Of a DNA stretch of 20,922 nucleotides, positions 6,614 through 12,752 are shown piece after piece; position 1 is the stretch's first letter, and every line of letters starts with the position of its first letter. A model generated the notes under the pieces. It did no database searches. It was given only the letters and a program-made list of their open reading frames with translations, and was not told the DNA's origin. Both the position numbers and the translations under genes were made by a program. Origin of the DNA: Candidatus Doudnabacteria bacterium (GTDB lineage: Bacteria; Patescibacteriota; Doudnabacteria; UBA920); contig CAIWKW010000118.1 of the NCBI GenBank assembly GCA_903913365.1, forward strand, positions 1-20,922, given 5' to 3'.

Positions 6614-7351
6614 TTAATTCTTGTTTAGCAAGTCCGGCCGTCTTTTTATTGTGCGTTTTTGAGCTTCGCTCTGCCGCCATTCTTCTATATTTTTATGGTG
6701 CCCCGTAAGCAACACCTTCGGCACCCGTAAACTTTTCACTTTCAACTTTCCACTTTTAACTCTCATTGTTTCCGGCTTGGTGTACTGCGGATATTCCAGC
6801 ATCGGTTCGCTAAACGATTCCTTGTCCGCAGATTCATCTTTACCTAAAATTCCCGGCCTAAGGCGCATAACCGCTTCGCTTATAACCAGCGCCGGAAGCT
6901 CACCACCCATTAAAACATAATCGCCAATGCTAATTTCTTCATCCACAAAAGACCGTACGCGTTCATCAAAACCTTCATAGCGTCCGCAAACAAAAACTAA
7001 CTGATCATACTTAGCCAAACGCTGGGCGTCTTTCTGTTCAAATTTTTTCCCCTGCGGCGTAAGCAAAACTGTTCTCGCTTTTAACTTTCCACTTTTAACT
7101 TTCCACTTGCGGACCGACTGAATAGCCTTAAGCAGTACGTCAGGCCGGAGGACCATCCCGACTCCACCGCCGTAAGGCCTCCCATCAACCGTCTGCCGTT
7201 CATCAAGTCCAAACTTACGAAGGTTAACCGCCTTTATATCCAACAGTTTTAATTTAATCGCCCTTTTAACAATACCAAAACTCTCCGTAAAATTTTCTAC
7301 GAATTGCGGAAACAAGGTTATAATCTTGATTGATAAAACTTTAGCTTTCAT
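6614..7351 (-). CDS. trmD: tRNA (guanine-37-N1) methyltransferase
   Basis: A 245-residue SPOUT enzyme that methylates G37 next to the anticodon using SAM, preventing +1 frameshifting. The N-terminal ITLFPQF is followed by VDGRPYGGGVGMVLRPD (about 55-71). The trefoil-knot SAM site is LLTPQGKKF, VCGRYEGFDERV (about 121-132) and SIGDYVLMGGELPALV (about 141-156). The C-terminal domain includes EYPQYTKPE, LLTGHHKNIEEWR and a basic tail. Two in-frame inserts share the peptide VKSGKLK: residues about 82-92 and about 197-208. Both are encoded by the same heptad-like DNA and fall in surface loops between conserved blocks. The ATG is at 7349-7351, with only AGG upstream. khpA upstream ends in its own terminator, so trmD may need a separate promoter. 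Confidence 0.96.
   Translation of the reverse strand: MKAKVLSIKIITLFPQFVENFTESFGIVKRAIKLKLLDIKAVNLRKFGLDERQTVDGRPYGGGVGMVLRPDVLLKAIQSVRKWKVKSGKLKARTVLLTPQGKKFEQKDAQRLAKYDQLVFVCGRYEGFDERVRSFVDEEISIGDYVLMGGELPALVISEAVMRLRPGILGKDESADKESFSEPMLEYPQYTKPETMRVKSGKLKVKSLRVPKVLLTGHHKNIEEWRQSEAQKRTIKRRPDLLNKN
6728..6763. repeat. Heptad repeat copy 2 inside trmD
   Basis: On the minus strand this encodes RVKSGKLKVKSL. It includes the 18-nt string AACTTTCCACTTTTAACT (plus strand, 6744-6761), found identically at 7083-7100 in the same gene. Units alternate AAAGTGG and AAAGTTR in a 7-nt register. Confidence 0.8.
7076..7108. repeat. Heptad repeat copy 1 inside trmD
   Basis: On the minus strand the units AAAGTGG, AAAGTTA, AAAGTGG, AAAGTTA, AAAGCGA follow each other in perfect 7-nt register and encode KWKVKSGKLKA. 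It shares 18 identical nt (7083-7100) with the second trmD copy. Confidence 0.8.
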
Positions 7352-7390
7352 AATAGCCTATCTAACCTATCACTTAATAGCCATTGAGCA

Positions 7391-7434
7391 TATAAGTAAA
7401 TAAGCATATCAGCTGATCAGCTTATTTACTTATA
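7391..7434. repeat. Near-perfect 44-nt palindrome upstream of trmD
   Basis: Perfect 15-nt arms, TATAAGTAAATAAGC at 7391-7405 and its complement at 7420-7434, enclose the palindromic core ATCAGCTGAT (7408-7417). Only the pairs at 7406-7407 and 7418-7419 break the symmetry. It lies between the khpA terminator and the trmD start. A 7-nt register of related units continues on the right (ACTTACTCGCTTAA). Confidence 0.8.
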
Positions 7435-7461
7435 AACTTACTCGCTTAAACTATTCTAACA

Positions 7462-7498
7462 AAATAACCCCAAAGCCACAAAGGCCTCGGGGTTATTT
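7462..7498 (-). terminator. Intrinsic terminator after khpA
   Basis: A 10-bp stem, AAATAACCCC (7462-7471) with GGGGTTATTT (7489-7498), encloses an inner GAGGCC/GGCTTT region. The minus strand reads on into TTATTTTGTT. It lies about 57 nt beyond the khpA stop and separates khpA from trmD. Confidence 0.85.
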
Positions 7499-7554
7499 CA
7501 TTTTATAGCGTTTATGTTCGCGTTGTTTCCTTCGCGTTTAAATTCGCTTATATT

Positions 7555-7902
7555 TTATAGCTTGAAATCGTCGATGGCGTCGCTGCTGCTTTCGGTGCTC
7601 TGCTGGGCCATTGCTCCACCCTGGTATCCGCCTTCATGGCGGGGACCGCGGTGGGAACCTTCCGGTTCATAGATCTTCAAGTTCACGCGGGCTTTGTGCT
7701 TGGCACCCACAACTCTCAAGAGAGTGCGGATGGCCTTGGCAGTTTGGCCCATGCGGCCGATAACTTGACCCATGTCTTCGGAATTCAAATGAAGAGTAAT
7801 CAATACTCCCATTTCGTCCACGACGCGCTCGGTTTTCACATCATCCGGATGGTCAACCAACGCTTTGACAATGAACTCTACAAATGCCTGGTCTTGCTCC
7901 AT
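7555..7902 (-). CDS. khpA: KH-domain RNA-binding protein KhpA (YlqC family)
   Basis: A 115-residue protein with a single KH domain in residues about 5-78 (FVEFIVKALVDHPDDVKTE, then the GxxG loop VIGRMGQTAKAIRTLL, then ARVNLKIYEPEG). KhpA homologues in Firmicutes bind many RNAs and pair with KhpB/EloR. The position directly after rpsP is the classic one. Compared with typical members of under 90 residues it carries an extra C-terminal tail of about 35 residues rich in Gly, Gln, His, Ser and Asp, probably disordered, with unknown role. The start is the ATG at 7900-7902 without SD. It has its own near-consensus promoter and terminator, so unlike in most genomes it can be expressed separately from rpsP and trmD. 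Confidence 0.92.
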   Translation of the reverse strand: MEQDQAFVEFIVKALVDHPDDVKTERVVDEMGVLITLHLNSEDMGQVIGRMGQTAKAIRTLLRVVGAKHKARVNLKIYEPEGSHRGPRHEGGYQGGAMAQQSTESSSDAIDDFKL

Positions 7903-7976
7903 AATTGTACTATTTCTGGATAGCTACTGCTGTTTAAAGCTTCGACCTTTTTCGTTAGCTGGCTATCTTAAGCATT

Positions 7977-8005
7977 ATTATAAGCCAACAATTTTTTAGT
8001 GTCAA
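7977..8005 (-). promoter_or_regulatory. Consensus sigma70 promoter for khpA
   Basis: On the minus strand the perfect -35 TTGACA (8000-8005), a 17-nt spacer and the perfect -10 TATAAT (7977-7982) are present. The predicted start is near 7970, leaving a leader of about 68 nt. It stands directly downstream of the rpsP terminator. Confidence 0.85.
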
Positions 8006-8026
8006 TGGACTATGCGGCCCAAATTA

Positions 8027-8058
8027 AAACACCCTCCGGCCAATTGGGGAGGGTGTTT
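8027..8058 (-). terminator. Intrinsic terminator after rpsP
   Basis: A perfect 11-bp stem, AAACACCCTCC (8027-8037) with GGAGGGTGTTT (8048-8058), has a 10-nt loop containing CCAATTGG. The minus strand continues TTTTAATTT. It separates rpsP from the khpA promoter. Confidence 0.88.
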
Positions 8059-8079
8059 AAAATTTAAAACAAATTGTAT

Positions 8080-8448
8080 TTATGCTGCCGGTTTTTCTTC
8101 CGTGGCCGGGGCTTCTACCGGAGCCGCTTCTGTAGCAGGAGCCGCTGCAGGAGCTACTTCCGCAACTTTTTCAACCGCTTTTTTCGGGATGCTAAAGGCT
8201 TTAACTTTTTTGCCTTCTACCAGCTTTTTGGTAATAAACAGATTGTTTATGGTTTCGCTCATTTCCACTCTTTGGCCGAGCCAATACTTTAAACGGTCTT
8301 CTTTAACCTGAAAAGTTTTTTTGCGCGGATTGTAGCTGCCCAAAATTTCCGTAAATTTCTTGTTGACCGGAGCTTCTTTTTCGGCCAGGACAATTCTGAA
8401 ATCGGCTTGATTTTTCTTGCCGGTTCTTTGTAAACGTATTGTTAACAT
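8080..8448 (-). CDS. rpsP: 30S ribosomal protein S16
   Basis: A 122-residue S16 of the small subunit body. The core (residues 1-80) is typical: MLTIRLQRTGKKNQADFRIVLAE, then FTEILGSYNPRKK and DRLKYWLGQRVEMSETINNLF. A C-terminal tail of about 40 residues rich in Ala, Pro, Glu and Val (AAAPATEAAPVEAPATEE) is longer than in model bacteria and presumably disordered. The ATG is at 8446-8448 without a recognisable SD. A good promoter lies about 100 nt upstream, and the leader between them contains an AT-rich inverted repeat (about 8475-8545). First gene of the ribosomal cluster. Confidence 0.97.
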   Translation of the reverse strand: MLTIRLQRTGKKNQADFRIVLAEKEAPVNKKFTEILGSYNPRKKTFQVKEDRLKYWLGQRVEMSETINNLFITKKLVEGKKVKAFSIPKKAVEKVAEVAPAAAPATEAAPVEAPATEEKPAA

Positions 8449-8549
8449 TGTTAGATAAATTTAAAATTTAAAATTATTCAATTTAAATTCCGATTTTCTC
8501 TAAGCAGCAAACTCGAGAAATTGAATTTAAATAAATTGAGCGTGTTGAT

Positions 8550-8578
8550 ATTCTAACATTCTTTTAGCTATTCGTCAA
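8550..8578 (-). promoter_or_regulatory. Sigma70-type promoter for rpsP
   Basis: On the minus strand TTGACG (8573-8578), a 17-nt spacer and TAGAAT (8550-8555) match the consensus at five of six positions each. The predicted start is near 8543. Its -35 lies in one half of a 7-bp inverted repeat, CGTCAAC at 8573-8579 with GTTGACG at 8591-8597. Confidence 0.7.
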
Positions 8579-8591
8579 CAACAACAACCAG

Positions 8592-8620
8592 TTGACGCCT
8601 TTCCTTAAATCATTTAAGCT
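8592..8620 (+). promoter_or_regulatory. Candidate divergent promoter for the small-ORF pair
   Basis: TTGACG at 8592-8597 is the mirror image of the rpsP -35. After 17 nt there is only a weak -10, TAAGCT (8615-8620). A second -35-like TTGACT at 8625-8630 is followed by TTTGAT after 19 nt. Either could drive the 8701 gene; neither is convincing alone. Confidence 0.3.
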
Positions 8621-8642
8621 TTTGTTGACTGAAATCTGAATC

Positions 8643-8694
8643 TGGTGGCTTTGATAAGGACGGTAGATCAACCCAACCAGCCACCAAAGGAGGT
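8643..8694 (+). promoter_or_regulatory. Leader hairpin plus strong Shine-Dalgarno before the small ORFs
   Basis: A perfect 8-bp stem, TGGTGGCT (8643-8650) with AGCCACCA (8679-8686), is stacked on an inner 5-bp stem, TTGAT (8651-8655) with ATCAA (8667-8671). An asymmetric bulge CCCAACC and an 11-nt loop AAGGACGGTAG complete it. The hairpin ends exactly where the near-perfect SD AAGGAGGT (8687-8694) begins, 6 nt before the ATG. The arrangement could control ribosome access or protect the 5' end. No known riboswitch family is recognised. Confidence 0.6.
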
Positions 8695-8700
8695 AAAAAA

Positions 8701-8994
8701 ATGAATGCCAATAATTCGGATAAGCCAGCCAATTACACTGGCCAGCTTATTGATGATATTAACAGGGAGCTAGAAGATATTGCCCTGCTTTCGAAAACTC
8801 GTCTTGCCTGGGAGGCAAGTGACCCGGGACTGCTTGACCACAAAGAGATAAGAAGGCTTGGCCTGATCTTCACAGAGGCTCAAGGACAGAAAGCTGAACA
8901 AGCTAAGATGAAATTCACTGAGCTGATGTCAGCATTTGAGGTATGCATCGCTACCAGATTTGCACCTGCCAACGCCCAAAGCTTGGTGCCATAA
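8701..8994 (+). CDS. Small hypothetical protein (97 aa), first gene of plus-strand island
   Basis: A 97-residue protein that I do not recognise. It starts MNANNSDKPANYTGQLIDDIN and is preceded by the best SD in the window. It is soluble and predicted mainly helical: DDINRELEDIALLSKTRL, then HKEIRRLGLIFTEAQGQKAEQAKMKFTELMSAFEV. It has a single Cys and a net acidic N-terminal half. No signal peptide, membrane helix or known motif is seen. Codon choice (CTG, GGG, GGC and frequent C-ending codons) looks more G+C-rich than the neighbouring A/T-rich genes, and the strand is opposite to both neighbours, which is compatible with later acquisition. It is followed 22 nt later by a second small gene, so they likely form a two-gene operon. 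Function unknown. Confidence 0.72.
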   Translation: MNANNSDKPANYTGQLIDDINRELEDIALLSKTRLAWEASDPGLLDHKEIRRLGLIFTEAQGQKAEQAKMKFTELMSAFEVCIATRFAPANAQSLVP

Positions 8995-9016
8995 CAATCC
9001 GAAACGGAGCAACTAA

Positions 9017-9250
9017 ATGGAATCACTTGAAGACATTGTTATGCACGCCTACGCCCAGACAACCGGAAAACCCTTGAGGCGATCAAATCTTAGCCGCACC
9101 AAGGTGCCGGCTAATAGCTGGCAAGAGTTCATTGCCAAACTCGTGACCGACAGCGGCATTTCCAACTGGAGTATACGACATACAATTCAGCTAAAAGATT
9201 CGCTGAATCAAATTATCAGCAAGCTGACCAAAAATGACGTATCTCCCTAA
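9017..9250 (+). CDS. Small hypothetical protein (77 aa), second gene of plus-strand island
   Basis: A 77-residue protein beginning MESLEDIVMHAYAQTTGK, preceded by GGAG 8 nt upstream of the ATG. It contains a basic segment (KPLRRSNLSRTKVP, about 18-31) and a helical C-terminal half (SWQEFIAKLV, then IQLKDSLNQIISKLTK). No family, membrane segment or catalytic motif is recognised. The pairing of an acidic first product with a more basic second product, both under 100 residues, is reminiscent of toxin-antitoxin or regulatory pairs. Nothing in the sequence proves that. The stop is followed directly by two strong hairpins. Confidence 0.68.
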   Translation: MESLEDIVMHAYAQTTGKPLRRSNLSRTKVPANSWQEFIAKLVTDSGISNWSIRHTIQLKDSLNQIISKLTKNDVSP

Positions 9251-9257
9251 AGGTCTC

Positions 9258-9283
9258 GCGCCGGGACCGACACCATCCGGCGC
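9258..9283 (+). other. G+C-rich hairpin just after the small-ORF stop
   Basis: A perfect 7-bp stem, GCGCCGG (9258-9264) with CCGGCGC (9277-9283), has a 12-nt loop. It starts 8 nt after the TAA of the 9017 gene and lacks a following T-run. It could stabilise the mRNA 3' end or be part of a structured RNA. Confidence 0.65.
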
Positions 9284-9293
9284 TAGTAATTTT

Positions 9294-9346
9294 AAAGCCC
9301 GAGAATTCTCCGCGCAGCGGACATATCCTCGGGCTTTCTCTTTTTC
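9294..9346 (+). terminator. Strong terminator after the small-ORF pair
   Basis: A 10-bp stem, AAAGCCCGAG (9294-9303) with CTCGGGCTTT (9328-9337), contains a second inner hairpin TCCGC/GCGGA (9309-9313 with 9317-9321). It is followed by TCTCTTTTTC. It may also serve dedA from the opposite strand. Confidence 0.88.
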
Positions 9347-9359
9347 TAGCTTCGAAATT

Positions 9360-9974
9360 CTAACTTCTATTTTTCAAATGCCTATATATCCAATAAATTA
9401 TTCCCAGGACAATTATTACAACAACAAAATAATCCAGGCCCTTAAATCTGTCTCTTAAAGTATTCCAATTTTCTCCCAATTTTTGTCCCAAAAAGGCAAG
9501 AAGGAGACTCCAAATAAATGAACCGGCAAAAACGTAAACTAAAAACTTCTTTAACGGAACTTTAGAAATACCGGCCGGAAACGAAATAAAACTTCTGAAC
9601 ACTGGGAGCATCATGCCAAAAAACGCGGCTTTTGTGCCGTGTTTTTGAAAAAAACTGTCAGCTAGCTCCAAATCATGCTCGGAAATTAAAATAAATTTTC
9701 CATATTTTTCCACCAATGGCCGGCCGCCCCTCTGGCCAATATAATAAGCTATGCTGCCGCCAATACAACTACCGACTGCCCCGACTATTGCTATCATCCA
9801 AACATTAAACTGCCCGGTTAAAACCAAAGACCCGGCAAAGGGCAAAATTACTTCGCTGGGGATTGGAATTGCAATGGTTTGCACGGCCATAAGCAAAGCG
9901 ACCCCGGGGTAACCGAGGGTGGCAATGATTGCAATAATATAGGAAGTTATGATTGATAGAATGGATGTAATCAT
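9360..9974 (-). CDS. DedA-family (VTT domain) membrane protein
   Basis: A 204-residue polytopic inner-membrane protein of the DedA/SNARE-associated family, members of which act as lipid (undecaprenyl-phosphate or phosphatidylethanolamine) flippases or influence envelope homeostasis. The first re-entrant region has IPIPSEVILPFAGSL (about 36-50) with the conserved Glu. The second has FFGMMLPVFRSFISFPAGISKVPLKKF (about 117-143), followed by FAGSFIWSLLLAFLGQKLG and a last membrane helix (YFVVVIIVLGIIYWI). Most relatives have an Arg where this protein has the first Met of GMML, whereas the downstream Arg of PVFR is kept. The start is the ATG at 9972-9974 without SD. It lies downstream of smc across an inverted-repeat gap. 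Confidence 0.9.
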   Translation of the reverse strand: MITSILSIITSYIIAIIATLGYPGVALLMAVQTIAIPIPSEVILPFAGSLVLTGQFNVWMIAIVGAVGSCIGGSIAYYIGQRGGRPLVEKYGKFILISEHDLELADSFFQKHGTKAAFFGMMLPVFRSFISFPAGISKVPLKKFLVYVFAGSFIWSLLLAFLGQKLGENWNTLRDRFKGLDYFVVVIIVLGIIYWIYRHLKNRS

Positions 9975-9998
9975 CTTGATAAATTATACTAATTAACC

Positions 9999-10095
9999 TA
10001 ATTATTCTAAATAATGTCTAATTCCAAATTTCTAAAGCATCTCATTTAGACATTAGAAATTTTTTAGAATACTTAGATATTAGAACAATTAGAAA
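9999..10095. repeat. Imperfect inverted repeat of TTAGAAAT-type units
   Basis: The left part carries TTCTAA and TGTCTAATT variants. The right part carries their complements in a 7-8 nt register (TTAGACA, TTAGAAA, TTAGAAT, TTAGATA, TTAGAACA, TTAGAAA). Exact pairings include AAATTTCTA (10026-10034) with TAGAAATTT at both 10054-10062 and 10090-10098. The element occupies the smc-dedA gap. Confidence 0.65.
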
Positions 10096-10117
10096 TTTGC
10101 AGATTCAAAATAAAGAT

Positions 10118-12736
10118 TTACTTGGCAAATTGTTTAGCTTGATCCAATTTGACCGACAATAATTTACTGATGCCATCATCCCCCATTGTCACGCCGTAAA
10201 GCATGCTGGCTTGGGACATGGTTTCTCGGTTATGGGTAATGGTCAAAAATTGGGTTTGGTGGGCCAAGGTGCCCAAAATTTGGCCAAAGCGAATGGTATT
10301 GGCATCGTCCAGCGCCGCGTCAACTTCGTCCAGAACCACAAACGGTGAAGGAAAGCAGGAAAGCAGACTGCACAGAAGTGCAATTGAAGTTAATGCTCTT
10401 TCTCCGCCGGACAAGGCCTGAATAGAGGCCAGTTTTTTATTCGGCGGCGTAGCCTTAATGTCCACACCCACAATATTGCTTGGGCCTTTTTCGTACTTTT
10501 GCAAAACTTTTTCTTCCGGGCGAAGCTGCTCCTCCGGGTCCTTATCTTCATCCGATTCGGACTGCTCTAAAGCCTGCGTTTCCTCTTCGGTTTTTAAAAT
10601 GCTCAAATAAGCCCTGCCGCCGTTAAACAGCACGCGGAAATAAAATTCAAATTTTTCATTAATTCTATGAAAGGCTTCGTTAAACTTTTGCTTAATATGG
10701 CCGTCCAGCTCTTCAATAATCTGGCGCAAATCGGCCATACCTTTTCTTAGGTCTTCCACCTGCGTACTTAAATTGTTATATCGGCTTTCAGTTTCCTGAT
10801 ATTCTTTTAAAGTCAGTTCATCCATTCCGCCAATGGTCTCAAGCTGATTCTTTAAGCGATAAATTTTTGCTTCCAAATCCGGGGTGTTTTGCTCTTTTGT
10901 ATCTTGCCCGATAGAGGCCCATTCGGGCAGGCCCAAAGTTCTTTTTACCTCTTCCGCCAAAACATCCATTTGAGTATCATATTTGGCCTTTTCAATATTA
11001 ATTAAAGACTCCTGGTCTTTAATTTTAGACAGTTGATCCTGCAAGTTTCTAAATTCGTTTTCATTGCCGCGCAACTCCTTTTGCCTGGCCTCTTCGTGGC
11101 TATATTGTTCTTTTAAAGTATTTTCTACTTTTAATACTTCCGCGCCTATGGCGTCGGCCAAAGTTTTTATCTTTTGCTCTTCAACCAACAAATCTTTCCA
11201 AAACTCATCGGGCGAACTGCTCTGCGCTTTTTTTAACTCTAAATCAAAATGCAGCTTTTCCTGTCCTAAAGCGGTTAATTCTCTTTCCAAAAAATCCAGA
11301 GAAATTTTACCCTTGCTCATATTCAATTGGGCAGCGTTAACTTCGTTATTCAGCAGCTCTTTTTGCTTCAGCAAATTATCCAGCTCCTGCTTAACAAGCA
11401 GTACGCCAACCTGCGGATCTACCACCACCTGTTTTGTTACAGCTTTAAATTTAGCAAAACCTTGCGAAAGACCGTCGGCTTTTTGTCTTATCTCTTCCAA
11501 ATTTTCGCTCTGCGAAAGGCTGCGGTAAAATTCACTCCAAATATTTTCCAGGGAAGAAAGCTCATTGTCCACCAAAGCCCAATCAATCTGAGTAGGATTG
11601 CTTAATTTTTGGGAAAGCTCGTTTAATTTTTTATTAACTTCCTCAAGACTCTTAAATTGGCTTAAAAACAGCCGCTCGGCTTCTTTTTGTTCGCTCAAAA
11701 TTCTGTTAATTTTTTCTTGAGTCTCGTCAATTTTCCTTTGCCGGCTGTGAACCTCAACCTGCAAACTTTTGGCATCCCCGGCCACAGCCGTTTTCTGGCT
11801 TTGCATTTTACCTCTAACCAAACTTAAATCTTCGAGCAATTTATTTTTTTGATTTTGCAAATGATTCAGTTCCTGCTGAATTTCCTTAAACTGGCCGCCG
11901 CTGGACTGGCTCACCAGCTCCAAACTCTCAACCGTTTTCCTAAAATCCGCAGATTTGTTTTCCAATACCGTTTTCTTTTCCGAAACCTCTTTTAGCTGGC
12001 TTCCAATATCGTCCAAAACTTTTTTTAAACTCTTAAAAGTATTGCTAAAAAATTCGCGTTGAAAGACCTTCAGTTCCTGCTCAATTTCAGCACGGGCTTC
12101 CATTTTTTTTGCCTGCCGGCGCAAACTCTTCAGCCTTGGCTCAATTTCTGCAATTAAATCTTCCGCGCGCATCAAATTTTGCGCGGTTTGCTCAAGCCGC
12201 CTTAAGGTTTTATCGCGTTTGATGTAATAAGTCTTTACGCCGCTGGCTTCGTCGAGTAAATTTTTTACTTCGCCGGGGCCGGCTAAAACCATTTGGTCAA
12301 TTGTCCCCTGGCCAATGACAGTGTAACGCGAAGTGCCAATATTGCTCTTAAGTACAAGATCGACAATGTCTAGAAGTCTGACTTTGTTGCCATTAAGCAA
12401 ATATTCGCTTTCTCCGCTGCGGTCAATTCTCCTGCCAATGCTGACCTCGCTTGCGTCCACCGGAATCCTGCGGTCGGAATTGTCAAAAGTCGCGGTTACT
12501 TCGGCAAAGCCCTGGCGAACTTTTTTGTCACTGCCGGCAAAAATTACATCGTCGCTCTTTTTCCCGCGAATTAATTTAGGCGACTGCTCTCCCAAAACCC
12601 AGCGTACGGCATCAGCCACATTGCTTTTGCCGCTGCCATTCGGGCCTACAATGGCAATAACACCTTGAGAAAATTCCAAAGTGGTTTTTTGCGCAAAACT
12701 TTTAAATCCTTGAATTTCTAACCTTTTTAAATACAT
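10118..12736 (-). CDS. smc: SMC-like chromosome segregation ATPase, short and without a visible hinge
   Basis: An 872-residue protein, against about 1150-1200 for normal bacterial SMC. Both ATPase halves are intact: Walker A GPNGSGKS (31-38), the Q-loop region VIGQGTIDQMV (140-150) and DEASGVK at the N-terminus; at the C-terminus FNGGRAYL (704-711), the signature LSGGERALTSIALL (775-788), Walker B VVLDEVDAALDD (800-811) and the switch THNRETM. Between them lie two coiled-coil arms (about 165-375 and 446-690). In the middle there is only a short, partly helical stretch, with nothing like the roughly 120-residue Gly-containing SMC hinge and no CxxC zinc hook. An acidic segment (about 716-745) precedes the signature motif. 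Next to rnc, as often seen for smc. ATG at 12734-12736, no SD. Function as the condensin ATPase is likely; dimerisation mode is unclear. Confidence 0.92.
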   Translation of the reverse strand: MYLKRLEIQGFKSFAQKTTLEFSQGVIAIVGPNGSGKSNVADAVRWVLGEQSPKLIRGKKSDDVIFAGSDKKVRQGFAEVTATFDNSDRRIPVDASEVSIGRRIDRSGESEYLLNGNKVRLLDIVDLVLKSNIGTSRYTVIGQGTIDQMVLAGPGEVKNLLDEASGVKTYYIKRDKTLRRLEQTAQNLMRAEDLIAEIEPRLKSLRRQAKKMEARAEIEQELKVFQREFFSNTFKSLKKVLDDIGSQLKEVSEKKTVLENKSADFRKTVESLELVSQSSGGQFKEIQQELNHLQNQKNKLLEDLSLVRGKMQSQKTAVAGDAKSLQVEVHSRQRKIDETQEKINRILSEQKEAERLFLSQFKSLEEVNKKLNELSQKLSNPTQIDWALVDNELSSLENIWSEFYRSLSQSENLEEIRQKADGLSQGFAKFKAVTKQVVVDPQVGVLLVKQELDNLLKQKELLNNEVNAAQLNMSKGKISLDFLERELTALGQEKLHFDLELKKAQSSSPDEFWKDLLVEEQKIKTLADAIGAEVLKVENTLKEQYSHEEARQKELRGNENEFRNLQDQLSKIKDQESLINIEKAKYDTQMDVLAEEVKRTLGLPEWASIGQDTKEQNTPDLEAKIYRLKNQLETIGGMDELTLKEYQETESRYNNLSTQVEDLRKGMADLRQIIEELDGHIKQKFNEAFHRINEKFEFYFRVLFNGGRAYLSILKTEEETQALEQSESDEDKDPEEQLRPEEKVLQKYEKGPSNIVGVDIKATPPNKKLASIQALSGGERALTSIALLCSLLSCFPSPFVVLDEVDAALDDANTIRFGQILGTLAHQTQFLTITHNRETMSQASMLYGVTMGDDGISKLLSVKLDQAKQFAK

Positions 12737-12752
12737 TTTTGTTTTAAAAAAA

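Noticed and set aside
8701..9250. Calling the small-gene pair a toxin-antitoxin system
   Set aside because: Neither product shows a known toxin fold, catalytic motif or DNA-binding motif. Only size and arrangement fit, so it is left as hypothetical.
11064..11528. Ser/Cys-rich plus-strand open frame opposite smc
   Set aside because: Composition is what the complement of coiled-coil coding DNA gives. It lies wholly inside smc and has no upstream signals.
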